A program made the position numbers and the translations under genes. This document shows positions 15,491 through 23,680 of a stretch of 64,000 bases of DNA, piece after piece; position 1 is the first letter of the stretch, and each line of letters opens with the position of its first letter. Source of the stretch: Austwickia sp. (lineage in GTDB: Bacteria; Actinomycetota; Actinomycetes; Actinomycetales; Dermatophilaceae). Where the stretch lies: positions 124,001-188,000 of the forward strand of contig JADJTI010000004.1 in the NCBI GenBank assembly GCA_016711265.1. The letters are read 5' to 3'. A model generated the notes under the pieces. It saw only the letters and a program-made list of their open reading frames with translations, had not been told where the DNA came from and did not search any database.

Positions 15491-17028
15491 CGAAGGAAGA
15501 GCGCCGAACCCTGGGTGAGCTCCAGCAGTGGCGAGGGGTACAGCCCGAGCACCACGGTGACGATCACCCCGACGGCGATGGCGGCGATCGTGAGTACCGA
15601 CGGCGACACCACGGCGATCCCCTCCTCGATGGGGTCGGAGAAGTACATCAGCACGATCACCCGGAAGTAGACGTACGCCGTGATGGCGCTGGAGAGCACC
15701 CCGATGACCGTGAGCACCACTCCGGCAGCGCCACCGTGGGCGACGGCCGCGCCGAAGACCGCGAACTTGGCGGTGAACCCGGAGGTGAGAGGGATCCCGG
15801 CGAACGCCAGCAGCAGGAACGCGAACGCTCCCGCCAGCACCGGCGCGCGACGCCCGAGCCCGGCCCACTGAGCCAGGCCGGTCGCTTCAGAGGAGTCCAG
15901 GCGCACCAGCATGATGAGCCCGAAGGCGGCGATGGTCGTGAAACCGTAGGCCGCCAAGTAGAAGACGACCGCGCTGACGCCGCTGCGATCAAAGGCCATC
16001 AACCCGACGATGATGAAGCCGGCATGCGCGATCGAGGAGTACGCGAGCAGCCGCTTGATGTCGGTCTGAGTGATCGAGAGCAGGGCACCGACCAGCATCG
16101 TCAGCCCGGCCACCACCCAGACCGCTACCTCCCAGTCCCACCGGGCGGGAGCGAAGGCCACGTAGACCAACCGCAGCATCGCGCCGAAGGCGGCGACCTT
16201 GGTGCAGGCGGCCATGAACCCGGTGACCGGGGTAGGAGCTCCTTGGTACACATCCGGTGTCCAGGAGTGGAAGGGCACCGCCCCGACCTTGAACAGCACG
16301 CCGATCAGCACCAGGAGCACCCCAGGGACCAGCAGCCCACCCATCTCACCCGTGGTGGAGACCGCGGCGGAGATGTCCGCGAGCTTGACCGAACCGGCGA
16401 ACCCGTACAGTAGCGCGGCACCGAACAGGAAAAACGCCGAGGAGAACGATCCGAGCAGGAAGTACTTCAGCGCGGCCTCTTGGGAGAGCAGCCGCCTACG
16501 TCGAGCCAGCGCCGTCAGCACATACAGCGGCATCGACAGGATCTCCAGCGCCACGAACATCGTGAGCAAGTCACCGGCCGAGGGGAAGATCATCATCCCC
16601 GCGATGGCGAACAGCGTGAGCGGGAAGACCTCGGTGCTCGAACCGAGTCGCTCGGCGATCGACTCTTCCGTCGACATCGGCACCGAAGCACCCGAGGGGG
16701 TGAACGCGTCCGCGTGCCGGCCGTTGAGGCGCTCGGCCATGATCAGCAGCGCAGCCAGGCCGAGCAGAACCACCAGGCCCTGGAGCACCAGCGCCGGACC
16801 GTCGATCACGATCGCACCGGCCAGGGTGACGCCCTTGGCGTCCTTGGCCTTCCACACCAGCGCCACCAGCGCCGCCGCGAGGGTCAGGCACGACAGTGCG
16901 AGCTGAACGACGTACCGTGATCGTCGCGGCGCGAACGCCTCGATGAGTACGCCGATGATGGCGCCACCGAAGACGACCAGGATCGGCAGGATGGCCGCGT
17001 AGCTGATCTGCGTCATCTGGAAGTTCAC
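15487..17028 (-). CDS. nuoN: NADH-quinone oxidoreductase subunit N
   Basis: A protein of 513 residues with about 14 membrane helices, one of three antiporter-like proton-pumping subunits. The core contains SMPLYVLTALARRR, GAVPFHSWTPDVYQGAPTPV and TDIKRLLAYSSIAHAGF, the conserved Lys/His half-channel segments. GTG at 17028 overlaps the nuoM stop (GTGA); an ATG four codons later is the alternative. Followed by the polyprenyl synthase in overlap. Confidence 0.95.
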   Translation of the reverse strand: MNFQMTQISYAAILPILVVFGGAIIGVLIEAFAPRRSRYVVQLALSCLTLAAALVALVWKAKDAKGVTLAGAIVIDGPALVLQGLVVLLGLAALLIMAERLNGRHADAFTPSGASVPMSTEESIAERLGSSTEVFPLTLFAIAGMMIFPSAGDLLTMFVALEILSMPLYVLTALARRRRLLSQEAALKYFLLGSFSSAFFLFGAALLYGFAGSVKLADISAAVSTTGEMGGLLVPGVLLVLIGVLFKVGAVPFHSWTPDVYQGAPTPVTGFMAACTKVAAFGAMLRLVYVAFAPARWDWEVAVWVVAGLTMLVGALLSITQTDIKRLLAYSSIAHAGFIIVGLMAFDRSGVSAVVFYLAAYGFTTIAAFGLIMLVRLDSSEATGLAQWAGLGRRAPVLAGAFAFLLLAFAGIPLTSGFTAKFAVFGAAVAHGGAAGVVLTVIGVLSSAITAYVYFRVIVLMYFSDPIEEGIAVVSPSVLTIAAIAVGVIVTVVLGLYPSPLLELTQGSALFLR

Positions 17029-18575
17029 TTGGCGCTCCCATGGTCCGCGGCGGTTCCGGCCGCGGAGCCAACCGCAGGCGCCGGGTCGGTCACGCCGACG
17101 TAAGTCAAGGTCTTGTCAACCGCGGGGTTGATCACGTCCAGCGCCACCTTCGGGTAGAAGCCGAGCAGCAGGAACAACGCGATCAAGGGCGCCACGACCC
17201 AGCGTTCGCGACTGGACAGGTCAGGGATCCGCGCGTACCGGTCGCCTTCCGGCTTGGGACCGGTGAACACCCGCTGGTACCACAACAGGATGTAGAGCGC
17301 CGCCAGGATGATGCCGATCGAGGAGATCGCGGCCACCCACGGCCACCGTTGGAAGGTGCCCATCATGACCAGGAACTCCGAGACGAAGGAGCTCAGCCCA
17401 GGCAACGCTAGTCCGGCCAGGCCGGACACCAGGAAGGTGCCCGCCAGAACCGGGGCGACCCGCTGCCAGCCGCCGTAGTCGGCGATGTACTTGCTGCCGC
17501 CGCGCTGCATGAGCATGCCCGCGATGAGGAACAGAGCCGCGGTGGTGAAACCGTGGTTGAGCATGTAGAGCACGGAGCCCGAGCCGCCCATCCGGGTGAA
17601 GGCGAAGATGCCCAGCACGATGAACCCGAAGTGGCTCACCGAGGTGTAGGCGATCAAGCGCATCATGTCCTTCTGCCCGATGGCCACGATGCCGCCGTAG
17701 ATGATCGAGATCAGGGCCAGACCCACCACCACCGGGGTGGCCCACTGGCTGGCCTCGGGGAACATCTGCAGGCAGAACCGGATCATGCCGTAGGTGCCGA
17801 CCTTGTCCAGTACGCCGACCAGCAGGACCGCCGTGGCAGGTTTGGCCTGCGTGGATGCCTCGGGCAGCCACGTGTGCACCGGCCACATCGGCGCCTTGAT
17901 CGCGAAGGCGATGAAGAAGCCGACGAAGAGCCAGCGCTCGGTGGCCGTGCTCATCGACAGGCCGGTCAGGTTCTCCACCAGGAAGCCCCGGTTGCCGCCG
18001 TTGCCCTGGAAGTACACGGCGATGACCGCCACCAGCATGACCAACCCGCCGGCGAGGGAGAACAGCAGGAACTTCATCGCCGCGCGGAACCGCCCCGGCC
18101 CGCCGTAGCTGCCGATCAGGAAGTACACCGGAATCAGCATGGCTTCGAAGAACACGTAGAACAGGAACACATCGGTGGCCGCGAAGACGCCGACGATCAT
18201 GGTCTCCAGCAGCAGCATCCAGGCGAAGTACCGGTTCTCACGCTGGCCACCCTCGGGGATGTCCCGCCAGGCGGCCAGGATGCACACCGGCACCAGGATG
18301 GCGGCCATGACGATCATCGCCAGCGCCATGCCGTCCACGCCCAGGGCGTAGGAGATGCCCCACTGCGGAATCCAGTTGTGGACCTCGGTGAGCTGGAACT
18401 GGGCGCTGCTGCCGGTGTCGAAGCGCGTCGCCGCAACCAGCGTCAGCGCCAGCGTGACCAGCGAGAAGCCGAAGGCGATCTGCCGCGCGGCCGCGTGCCG
18501 GGGCATGAAGAACAGAATCAGTGCGCCGACCGCCGGGACCAGCCCGATGATCGTCAACCAGGGGACGTTCGTCAT
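17025..18575 (-). CDS. nuoM: NADH-quinone oxidoreductase subunit M
   Basis: A protein of 516 residues, antiporter-like subunit of Complex I with about 14 helices. Conserved FYVFFEAMLIPVYFLIGSYG (functional Glu), WPVHTWLPEASTQAKPATAV and MRLIAYTSVSHFGFIVLGIF. ATG at 18575 shares one base with the nuoL stop (TGATG), a better choice than the in-frame start five codons upstream inside nuoL. Confidence 0.95.
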   Translation of the reverse strand: MTNVPWLTIIGLVPAVGALILFFMPRHAAARQIAFGFSLVTLALTLVAATRFDTGSSAQFQLTEVHNWIPQWGISYALGVDGMALAMIVMAAILVPVCILAAWRDIPEGGQRENRYFAWMLLLETMIVGVFAATDVFLFYVFFEAMLIPVYFLIGSYGGPGRFRAAMKFLLFSLAGGLVMLVAVIAVYFQGNGGNRGFLVENLTGLSMSTATERWLFVGFFIAFAIKAPMWPVHTWLPEASTQAKPATAVLLVGVLDKVGTYGMIRFCLQMFPEASQWATPVVVGLALISIIYGGIVAIGQKDMMRLIAYTSVSHFGFIVLGIFAFTRMGGSGSVLYMLNHGFTTAALFLIAGMLMQRGGSKYIADYGGWQRVAPVLAGTFLVSGLAGLALPGLSSFVSEFLVMMGTFQRWPWVAAISSIGIILAALYILLWYQRVFTGPKPEGDRYARIPDLSSRERWVVAPLIALFLLLGFYPKVALDVINPAVDKTLTYVGVTDPAPAVGSAAGTAADHGSAK

Positions 18576-20524
18576 CACTGCACCACCCACATGGCACCGA
18601 GGATCACGACGACGCCGAGCAGCATCGTCAGGGCGTAACTGCGCACGAACCCGTTCTGGATCCGCCTGACCCGGCCGGAGGCGCCGCGGAGCCCGTTGGC
18701 CAGCCCCATCGCCGCTCCATCGACACCCTGGTCATCGGTGGACACCATGGCCCGGACGAGTCCGCGGCCGGGCAGCACCAGCGCGCCGTGATTGACGTCG
18801 TCCTGGTAGAAGTCGCGGCGCGCCAGCCGGGTCCAGAAGGATCCCCGCGGGGCGGACACCGCCACCTGACCCTGCCAGTACATCCGGTAGGCCCACGCGA
18901 CCCCGATCGCCACCAGCACCAGTGTCAAACCCGTGATCACTGGAACCGGCAGGACCGGATGGTGTTCCTCGCCGTGGCCGCCGGTGACCGGCTCCAGCCA
19001 GGTGGTGAATCCGGCGAACCACAGCAGCCCGCCCAGCAGCACCGACCCCACCGACAGCACGATCATCGGGATGGTCATGGTGGCGGGAGACTCGTGCGGG
19101 TGGTCGTCCTTCTCCCAACGCTTGTCACCGTGGAAGGTCATGAAGAAGAGCCGAGACATGTAGAACGCCGTTAGGCCGGCGGCGAGCATGGTCACGAAAC
19201 CGAACACCCACGGCCGCCAGCCGTGGCCGATGAACGCGGCTTCGATGATCTTGTCCTTGCTCCAGAACCCGGACAGCAGCGGGAAGCCGATGATCGCGAG
19301 CCAGCCGGCACCGAAGGTGAGCCAGGTGGTCTTCATCTTCCCGGACAGGCTGCCGAAGGTTCTCATGTCGACCCGGTCACCCATGCCGTGCATCACCGAA
19401 CCCGCGCCCAGGAACATGCCGGCCTTGAAGAAGCCGTGGGTGACCAGGTGGAAGATCGCGAACGCGTACCCGATGGGGCCCAGGCCCGCGGCCAGCATCA
19501 TGTAGCCGATCTGGGACATCGTGGAGGCGGCCAGCGCCTTCTTGATGTCGTCCTTGGCGCACCCGATGATCGCCCCCATGGTCAGGGTGATCGCACCGAC
19601 CACCACGACTGCCAACTGGGCGTTGGGGGCCAGGTTGTAGATCGGGTTGCTGCGGACCACCAGGTACACCCCCGCGGTCACCATCGTCGCCGCGTGGATC
19701 AGCGCCGACACCGGGGTCGGACCGGCCATCGCGTCCCCCAGCCAGGACTGCAGCGGGAACTGGGCCGACTTGCCGCAGGCGCCGACCAGCAGCAGCAGCC
19801 CGATGACGGTGAGGGTGACCTGCGAGGCCTCCCCCGCCGCAGGCAACACGCCGGCGTAGTCCACCCGCCCGAACGTGAAGAACATGGTCATGATTGCCAA
19901 GCCGAGACCGAAGTCGCCGACCCGGTTGGCGATGAAGGCCTTGTTGGCGGCCGAGGCGTACTCGGGCCGGTAGTTCCAGAAGCCGATGAGCAGGTACGAC
20001 GCCAGGCCCACCCCTTCCCAGCCGACGTACAACAGCAGGTAGCTGTCGGCCAGGACGAGCAGCAGCATGGCCGCGACGAAGAGGTTCAGGTAGGCGAAGA
20101 AGCGCCGCTTGTCGGGGTCGTGCGCCATGTATCCCAGCGAGTAGACCAGGATGAGCGAGCCCACGAACGTCACCAGCATGACGAAGGTCATCGACAACTG
20201 GTCGACCAGCAGGCCGGCGTTCAGGTTCAGGGTGCCGACCGGCAGCCACGAGAAGAGGTGCACGTGCTGCGCCCGCTCGCCGGGGGCTCTCCCGAGCATC
20301 TCGACCAGGATCGCCGCGCCGACACCGAAGGAGGCCCACGACATCCCGACCGCGAGGCCCGGGCCGACGCCGTTGGTACGCCGCCCGCCCAGCAGCAGGA
20401 CCGCAGCACCCACCAGCGGCAACGCGATGAGCAGCCACGCCAAGGCGGCCATCCCCTGCGCCTGAGCCGCAGCCTGGGGGCCCTCAGCGGCCAGCTGGGA
20501 CGCTGTCCACATCATGGTTTGCAC
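18575..20524 (-). CDS. nuoL: NADH-quinone oxidoreductase subunit L
   Basis: A protein of 649 residues, the largest membrane subunit. It has the antiporter core (FFAYLNLFVAAMLLLVLADS, YVGWEGVGLASYLLIGFW, AMAGPTPVSALIHAATMVTA, DIKKALAASTMSQIGYMM) and a C-terminal extension that forms the lateral helix along the membrane arm. It couples quinone reduction to proton pumping. ATG at 20524; nine bases separate it from nuoK, one of only two non-overlapping junctions in the operon. Confidence 0.96.
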   Translation of the reverse strand: MQTMMWTASQLAAEGPQAAAQAQGMAALAWLLIALPLVGAAVLLLGGRRTNGVGPGLAVGMSWASFGVGAAILVEMLGRAPGERAQHVHLFSWLPVGTLNLNAGLLVDQLSMTFVMLVTFVGSLILVYSLGYMAHDPDKRRFFAYLNLFVAAMLLLVLADSYLLLYVGWEGVGLASYLLIGFWNYRPEYASAANKAFIANRVGDFGLGLAIMTMFFTFGRVDYAGVLPAAGEASQVTLTVIGLLLLVGACGKSAQFPLQSWLGDAMAGPTPVSALIHAATMVTAGVYLVVRSNPIYNLAPNAQLAVVVVGAITLTMGAIIGCAKDDIKKALAASTMSQIGYMMLAAGLGPIGYAFAIFHLVTHGFFKAGMFLGAGSVMHGMGDRVDMRTFGSLSGKMKTTWLTFGAGWLAIIGFPLLSGFWSKDKIIEAAFIGHGWRPWVFGFVTMLAAGLTAFYMSRLFFMTFHGDKRWEKDDHPHESPATMTIPMIVLSVGSVLLGGLLWFAGFTTWLEPVTGGHGEEHHPVLPVPVITGLTLVLVAIGVAWAYRMYWQGQVAVSAPRGSFWTRLARRDFYQDDVNHGALVLPGRGLVRAMVSTDDQGVDGAAMGLANGLRGASGRVRRIQNGFVRSYALTMLLGVVVILGAMWVVQ

Positions 20525-20533
20525 GCCGGCTCC

Positions 20534-20833
20534 TTACAGCTTCAACAGGTTCGTGTCGTCGACCGACGCCGAGCGGCGGGCGCGATAGATCGTCATGATG
20601 ATGGCCAGACCGACGACGACCTCGGCTGCGGCGACGACCATGACGAACAACGCGATCGCCTGCCCGTCGAGCTCACCGTGCATCCGGGCGAAGGTCACGA
20701 ACATCAGGTTGACCGCGTTCAGCATGAGCTCCACGCCCATGAAGACCACGAGGGCGTTACGACGCAGGAGCACCACCGCGGCACCGATCGAGAACAGGAT
20801 CGCGGCCAGGTAGATGTAGTTGACCAGGTTCAT
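20534..20833 (-). CDS. nuoK: NADH-quinone oxidoreductase subunit K
   Basis: A protein of 99 residues with three membrane helices (MrpC-like). The second helix keeps the buried Glu in VVFMGVELMLNAVNLMFV; a second Glu lies in AAAEVVVGLAIIM. ATG at 20833 (MNLVNYIYLAAILF) overlaps the nuoJ stop as ATGA; the longer upstream frame is not coding. Confidence 0.95.
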   Translation of the reverse strand: MNLVNYIYLAAILFSIGAAVVLLRRNALVVFMGVELMLNAVNLMFVTFARMHGELDGQAIALFVMVVAAAEVVVGLAIIMTIYRARRSASVDDTNLLKL

Positions 20834-21600
20834 CGCGCCGAACCCTCCTGGATCTCGCGTTCGACCTCGTCGGTGGACTCGACGAACACCGTCGGCGACC
20901 CGATCTGGCCGCGGGCCTGCAGGACCCGAGAGACCGACAGTTCGCTGGGTGATCCATCCGGCAGCAGCGCCGGGGTGTCCACGGCGTTGTGCCGTGCGTA
21001 GACCCCGGGGGCGGGCAGACCCGCGACGTACCGGTTTTCGCGGAACCGGCGCCGGCTCCACTCCCGCTGAGTGGGTTTGGGCAGCAGTCGCTGCCGGTGC
21101 GCCAGCACGATCGCCGCCAACGCAGCCGTCACCAGGAGCGCCGAGGTGATCTCGAAGACCCACACGTACGGACCGAAGATCAGGTTGGCCATGCCGGAGA
21201 CGTTGCCTTCCCGGTTGACGGCCGCCAGACCTGTGGCGGGCCGGAACGCCACCGAACCGATCGTGGTGATCAGCAGCAGCGACAGGCCGAGCACCAGCAG
21301 TAGGGAGGCCCATCGGTGGCCCTTGATGGTGTCCACCAGGGTGTCGGAGGCGTCGACGCCGATCAGCATGATGACGAAGAGGAACAACATCATGACTGCG
21401 CCGGTGTAGACGAAGATCTGGATGATCCCCAGGAAGTCTGCGCCTTGGGCCAGGTAGAGCACGCCCATCAGGACCATGAGCAACGCCATCGACAGGGCAG
21501 CGTACACCGCCTTGCGGACGAACAGCAGGCCCATGCCGGCCAGCACCATCATCGGGCCCGCCACCCAGAAGAGGACGGCTTCCCCGGTACTCGTGTCCAT
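20830..21600 (-). CDS. nuoJ: NADH-quinone oxidoreductase subunit J
   Basis: A protein of 256 residues. The first 165 residues carry five helices with the signature YLAQGADFLGIIQIFVYTGA and VMMLFLFVIMLI. The C-terminal 80 residues are a hydrophilic extension (RRRFRENRYVAGLPAP onward), common in actinobacterial NuoJ. It belongs to the membrane arm beside NuoK. ATG at 21600; six bases separate it from the nuoI stop. Confidence 0.94.
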   Translation of the reverse strand: MDTSTGEAVLFWVAGPMMVLAGMGLLFVRKAVYAALSMALLMVLMGVLYLAQGADFLGIIQIFVYTGAVMMLFLFVIMLIGVDASDTLVDTIKGHRWASLLLVLGLSLLLITTIGSVAFRPATGLAAVNREGNVSGMANLIFGPYVWVFEITSALLVTAALAAIVLAHRQRLLPKPTQREWSRRRFRENRYVAGLPAPGVYARHNAVDTPALLPDGSPSELSVSRVLQARGQIGSPTVFVESTDEVEREIQEGSAR

Positions 21601-21606
21601 GTGTGC

Positions 21607-22302
21607 TTACGCCCCTTCGCCTTCGGCGGGTACGTCGGCCCGCGTGGCGCTGGCCTGCTCCGGAGTGGCTGCGGTGACCTTGCCCTGGTAGTAGTCCCGC
21701 TCCTCCATGCCCGCCACCATGGGGTGCGGCGGTGCCAGCATGCCCTCATCCAGCGGTGCCAGGAGCTGGTGCTTCTCGTAGATCAGGTCGGCGCGGTTGG
21801 CGTCGGCCAGCTCGTAGAAGTTGGTCATGGTCAGGGCGCGGGTGGGGCAGGCCTCGATGCACAACCCGCACAGGATGCACCGCAGATAGTTGATCTGGTA
21901 CACCCGCCCGTAGCGCTCACCGGGAGAGAACCGGCCGGTGCCGCCCTCCTCGACCGGCCGGTCGTCGTTGTCCGCCCCTTCGACGTAGATGGCATCGGCC
22001 GGGCAGGCCCACGCGCACAGCTCGCAGCCGACGCACTTCTCCAGCCCGTCCGGGTGCCGGTTGAGCTGATGGCGCCCATGGAACCGCGGCGCGGTGGGGA
22101 CCTTCTCTTCCGGGTACTGCACGGTGACCGGCGCCCGGAACTGCGTCATGAACGAGACGCCGAAGCCGGCGACGGGGGCGAACAGCTCGGCGAGGAAACC
22201 CGGCCTCTTCTCGGTGTCCTCGCCCGAGCTGGACCGGTTCGGGGAAGGCGGCGGCGCCGAGTCCTTGGCCTCAGCTGGTCGGTCCGCACTGAAGTCAGCC
22301 AC
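21607..22302 (-). CDS. nuoI: NADH-quinone oxidoreductase subunit I
   Basis: A protein of 231 residues. Two 4Fe-4S motifs for clusters N6a and N6b: CVGCELCAWACPADAIYVEG and CILCGLCIEACPTRALTMTN. Flanking HQLNRHPDGLEKC and GERYGRVYQINYLRC are canonical. GTG at 22302 overlaps the end of nuoH by 8 bases; a longer in-frame reading from 22356 lies wholly inside nuoH. Residues 1-40 are a poorly conserved acidic leader. It carries electrons from NuoG toward cluster N2. Confidence 0.94.
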   Translation of the reverse strand: MADFSADRPAEAKDSAPPPSPNRSSSGEDTEKRPGFLAELFAPVAGFGVSFMTQFRAPVTVQYPEEKVPTAPRFHGRHQLNRHPDGLEKCVGCELCAWACPADAIYVEGADNDDRPVEEGGTGRFSPGERYGRVYQINYLRCILCGLCIEACPTRALTMTNFYELADANRADLIYEKHQLLAPLDEGMLAPPHPMVAGMEERDYYQGKVTAATPEQASATRADVPAEGEGA

Positions 22303-23680
22303 GCTCGACCTCCTGGTCGTGGTCGGTGCTGGTGCCCGCGGCGGCGATCGAGCCACCGGTGGGAGCCACCGGAGTCGGCTCTCTCAGCCGCTGCCCCGGC
22401 AAGGGCGGTACGGGGTAGCCACCCGCGAACGGATCGATCTCGGCCGGGGTGCCGGGCCGGCGACGGCGCTGTTCCCGCTTGTTCTCCCAGACGAAGGCGG
22501 CACCCAGGGTGGCGATGGCCACGACACCGAAGACGAAGCCCAACGCCAAGATGGTGTTTTCCCCGAGGTATCCCAGCTGCGCACCCCGGATGAACGCGAC
22601 CGCGATCACCCAGGCCAAGGTGGCCGGAATGAGGAACTTCCAGCCGAAGCTCATGAACTGGTCGTACCGGGTTCGCGGCAGGGTGCCACGGACCCAGATG
22701 AACAACCAGATGAACAGCCACATCTTGATCGTGAACCAGAGCAGCCCCCACCAACCGCCGTTGAACATGCCGCCGCCGATCCAGGCGATCCCGGGGGGTG
22801 CCTGCCAGCCGCCGAGGAACATGGTGGTGGCCAAGCCGGACACGGTGAACATGTTGATGTACTCGCCGAGGAAGAACATCCCCCAGCGCATGCCGGAGTA
22901 CTCCGACTGGTACCCGGCGACCAACTCGCCCTCACCCTCGGAGAGGTCGAAGGGCACCCGGTTGGTCTCGCCGAACATGGTGATCACGTAGACGACGAAG
23001 GAGAACACCGCGGGCACGATGAACCACAGGCTGGTCTGGGCAGCCACGATCGTCGAGGTCGACATCGACCGCGCGTACATGAAGACCGAGACCAGCGACA
23101 GCCCCATCGCGATCTCGTAGGAGATCACCTGCGCCGAACCGCGCAGCCCGCCCAGCAACGGGTACGTCGACCCGCTGGACCAGCCTGCCAGCACGATCCC
23201 GTAAGCGCCGATCCCGGCGGCGGCCAGCGCCAGGATCACCGACACCGAGGTGTCGGTCAGTTGCAGCGGCGTGCGGTGGCCGAACATCCAGACGTCGTTG
23301 CTCATGGGGATGACGGCGAAGGTGATGAACGCCGCAGACGCGGTGATGATCGGCGCCAGAAGGAAGGTGAACTTGTCCGCGCGGTCGGGGACGAACACCT
23401 CCTTCATCAGCAGCTTCCAACCATCGCCCAGGGTCTGCAGGATGCCCAGGGGGCCGAAGCGGTTGGGGCCTCGCCGGTGCTGCATCCGCGCGATCACCCG
23501 GCGCTCGAACCAGATCACGATGACGACCTGGATCAGCAGGTACAGGACGACGATGACGGCCTTGATGACCGTCAGCCACATCGGCGTGTCCGAGAAGTCC
23601 GCCACCGGCAGTTCGTTGGTGGCCACCCCACCCGGCGCGGCGTGACCCAGGACGCCGGCGAGCTCGACGAGAGCCCTCAT
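22295..23680 (-). CDS. nuoH: NADH-quinone oxidoreductase subunit H
   Basis: A protein of 461 residues, eight core helices that form the quinone site with NuoB and NuoD. Conserved IARMQHRRGPNRFGPLGILQ, the GETNRVPFDLSEGEGELVAG loop (quinone-channel acidic residues) and YSGMRWGMFFLGEYINM. The C-terminal 90 residues extend past the core, as in other actinobacteria. ATG at 23680 overlaps the nuoG stop (ATGA). Confidence 0.96.
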   Translation of the reverse strand: MRALVELAGVLGHAAPGGVATNELPVADFSDTPMWLTVIKAVIVVLYLLIQVVIVIWFERRVIARMQHRRGPNRFGPLGILQTLGDGWKLLMKEVFVPDRADKFTFLLAPIITASAAFITFAVIPMSNDVWMFGHRTPLQLTDTSVSVILALAAAGIGAYGIVLAGWSSGSTYPLLGGLRGSAQVISYEIAMGLSLVSVFMYARSMSTSTIVAAQTSLWFIVPAVFSFVVYVITMFGETNRVPFDLSEGEGELVAGYQSEYSGMRWGMFFLGEYINMFTVSGLATTMFLGGWQAPPGIAWIGGGMFNGGWWGLLWFTIKMWLFIWLFIWVRGTLPRTRYDQFMSFGWKFLIPATLAWVIAVAFIRGAQLGYLGENTILALGFVFGVVAIATLGAAFVWENKREQRRRRPGTPAEIDPFAGGYPVPPLPGQRLREPTPVAPTGGSIAAAGTSTDHDQEVERG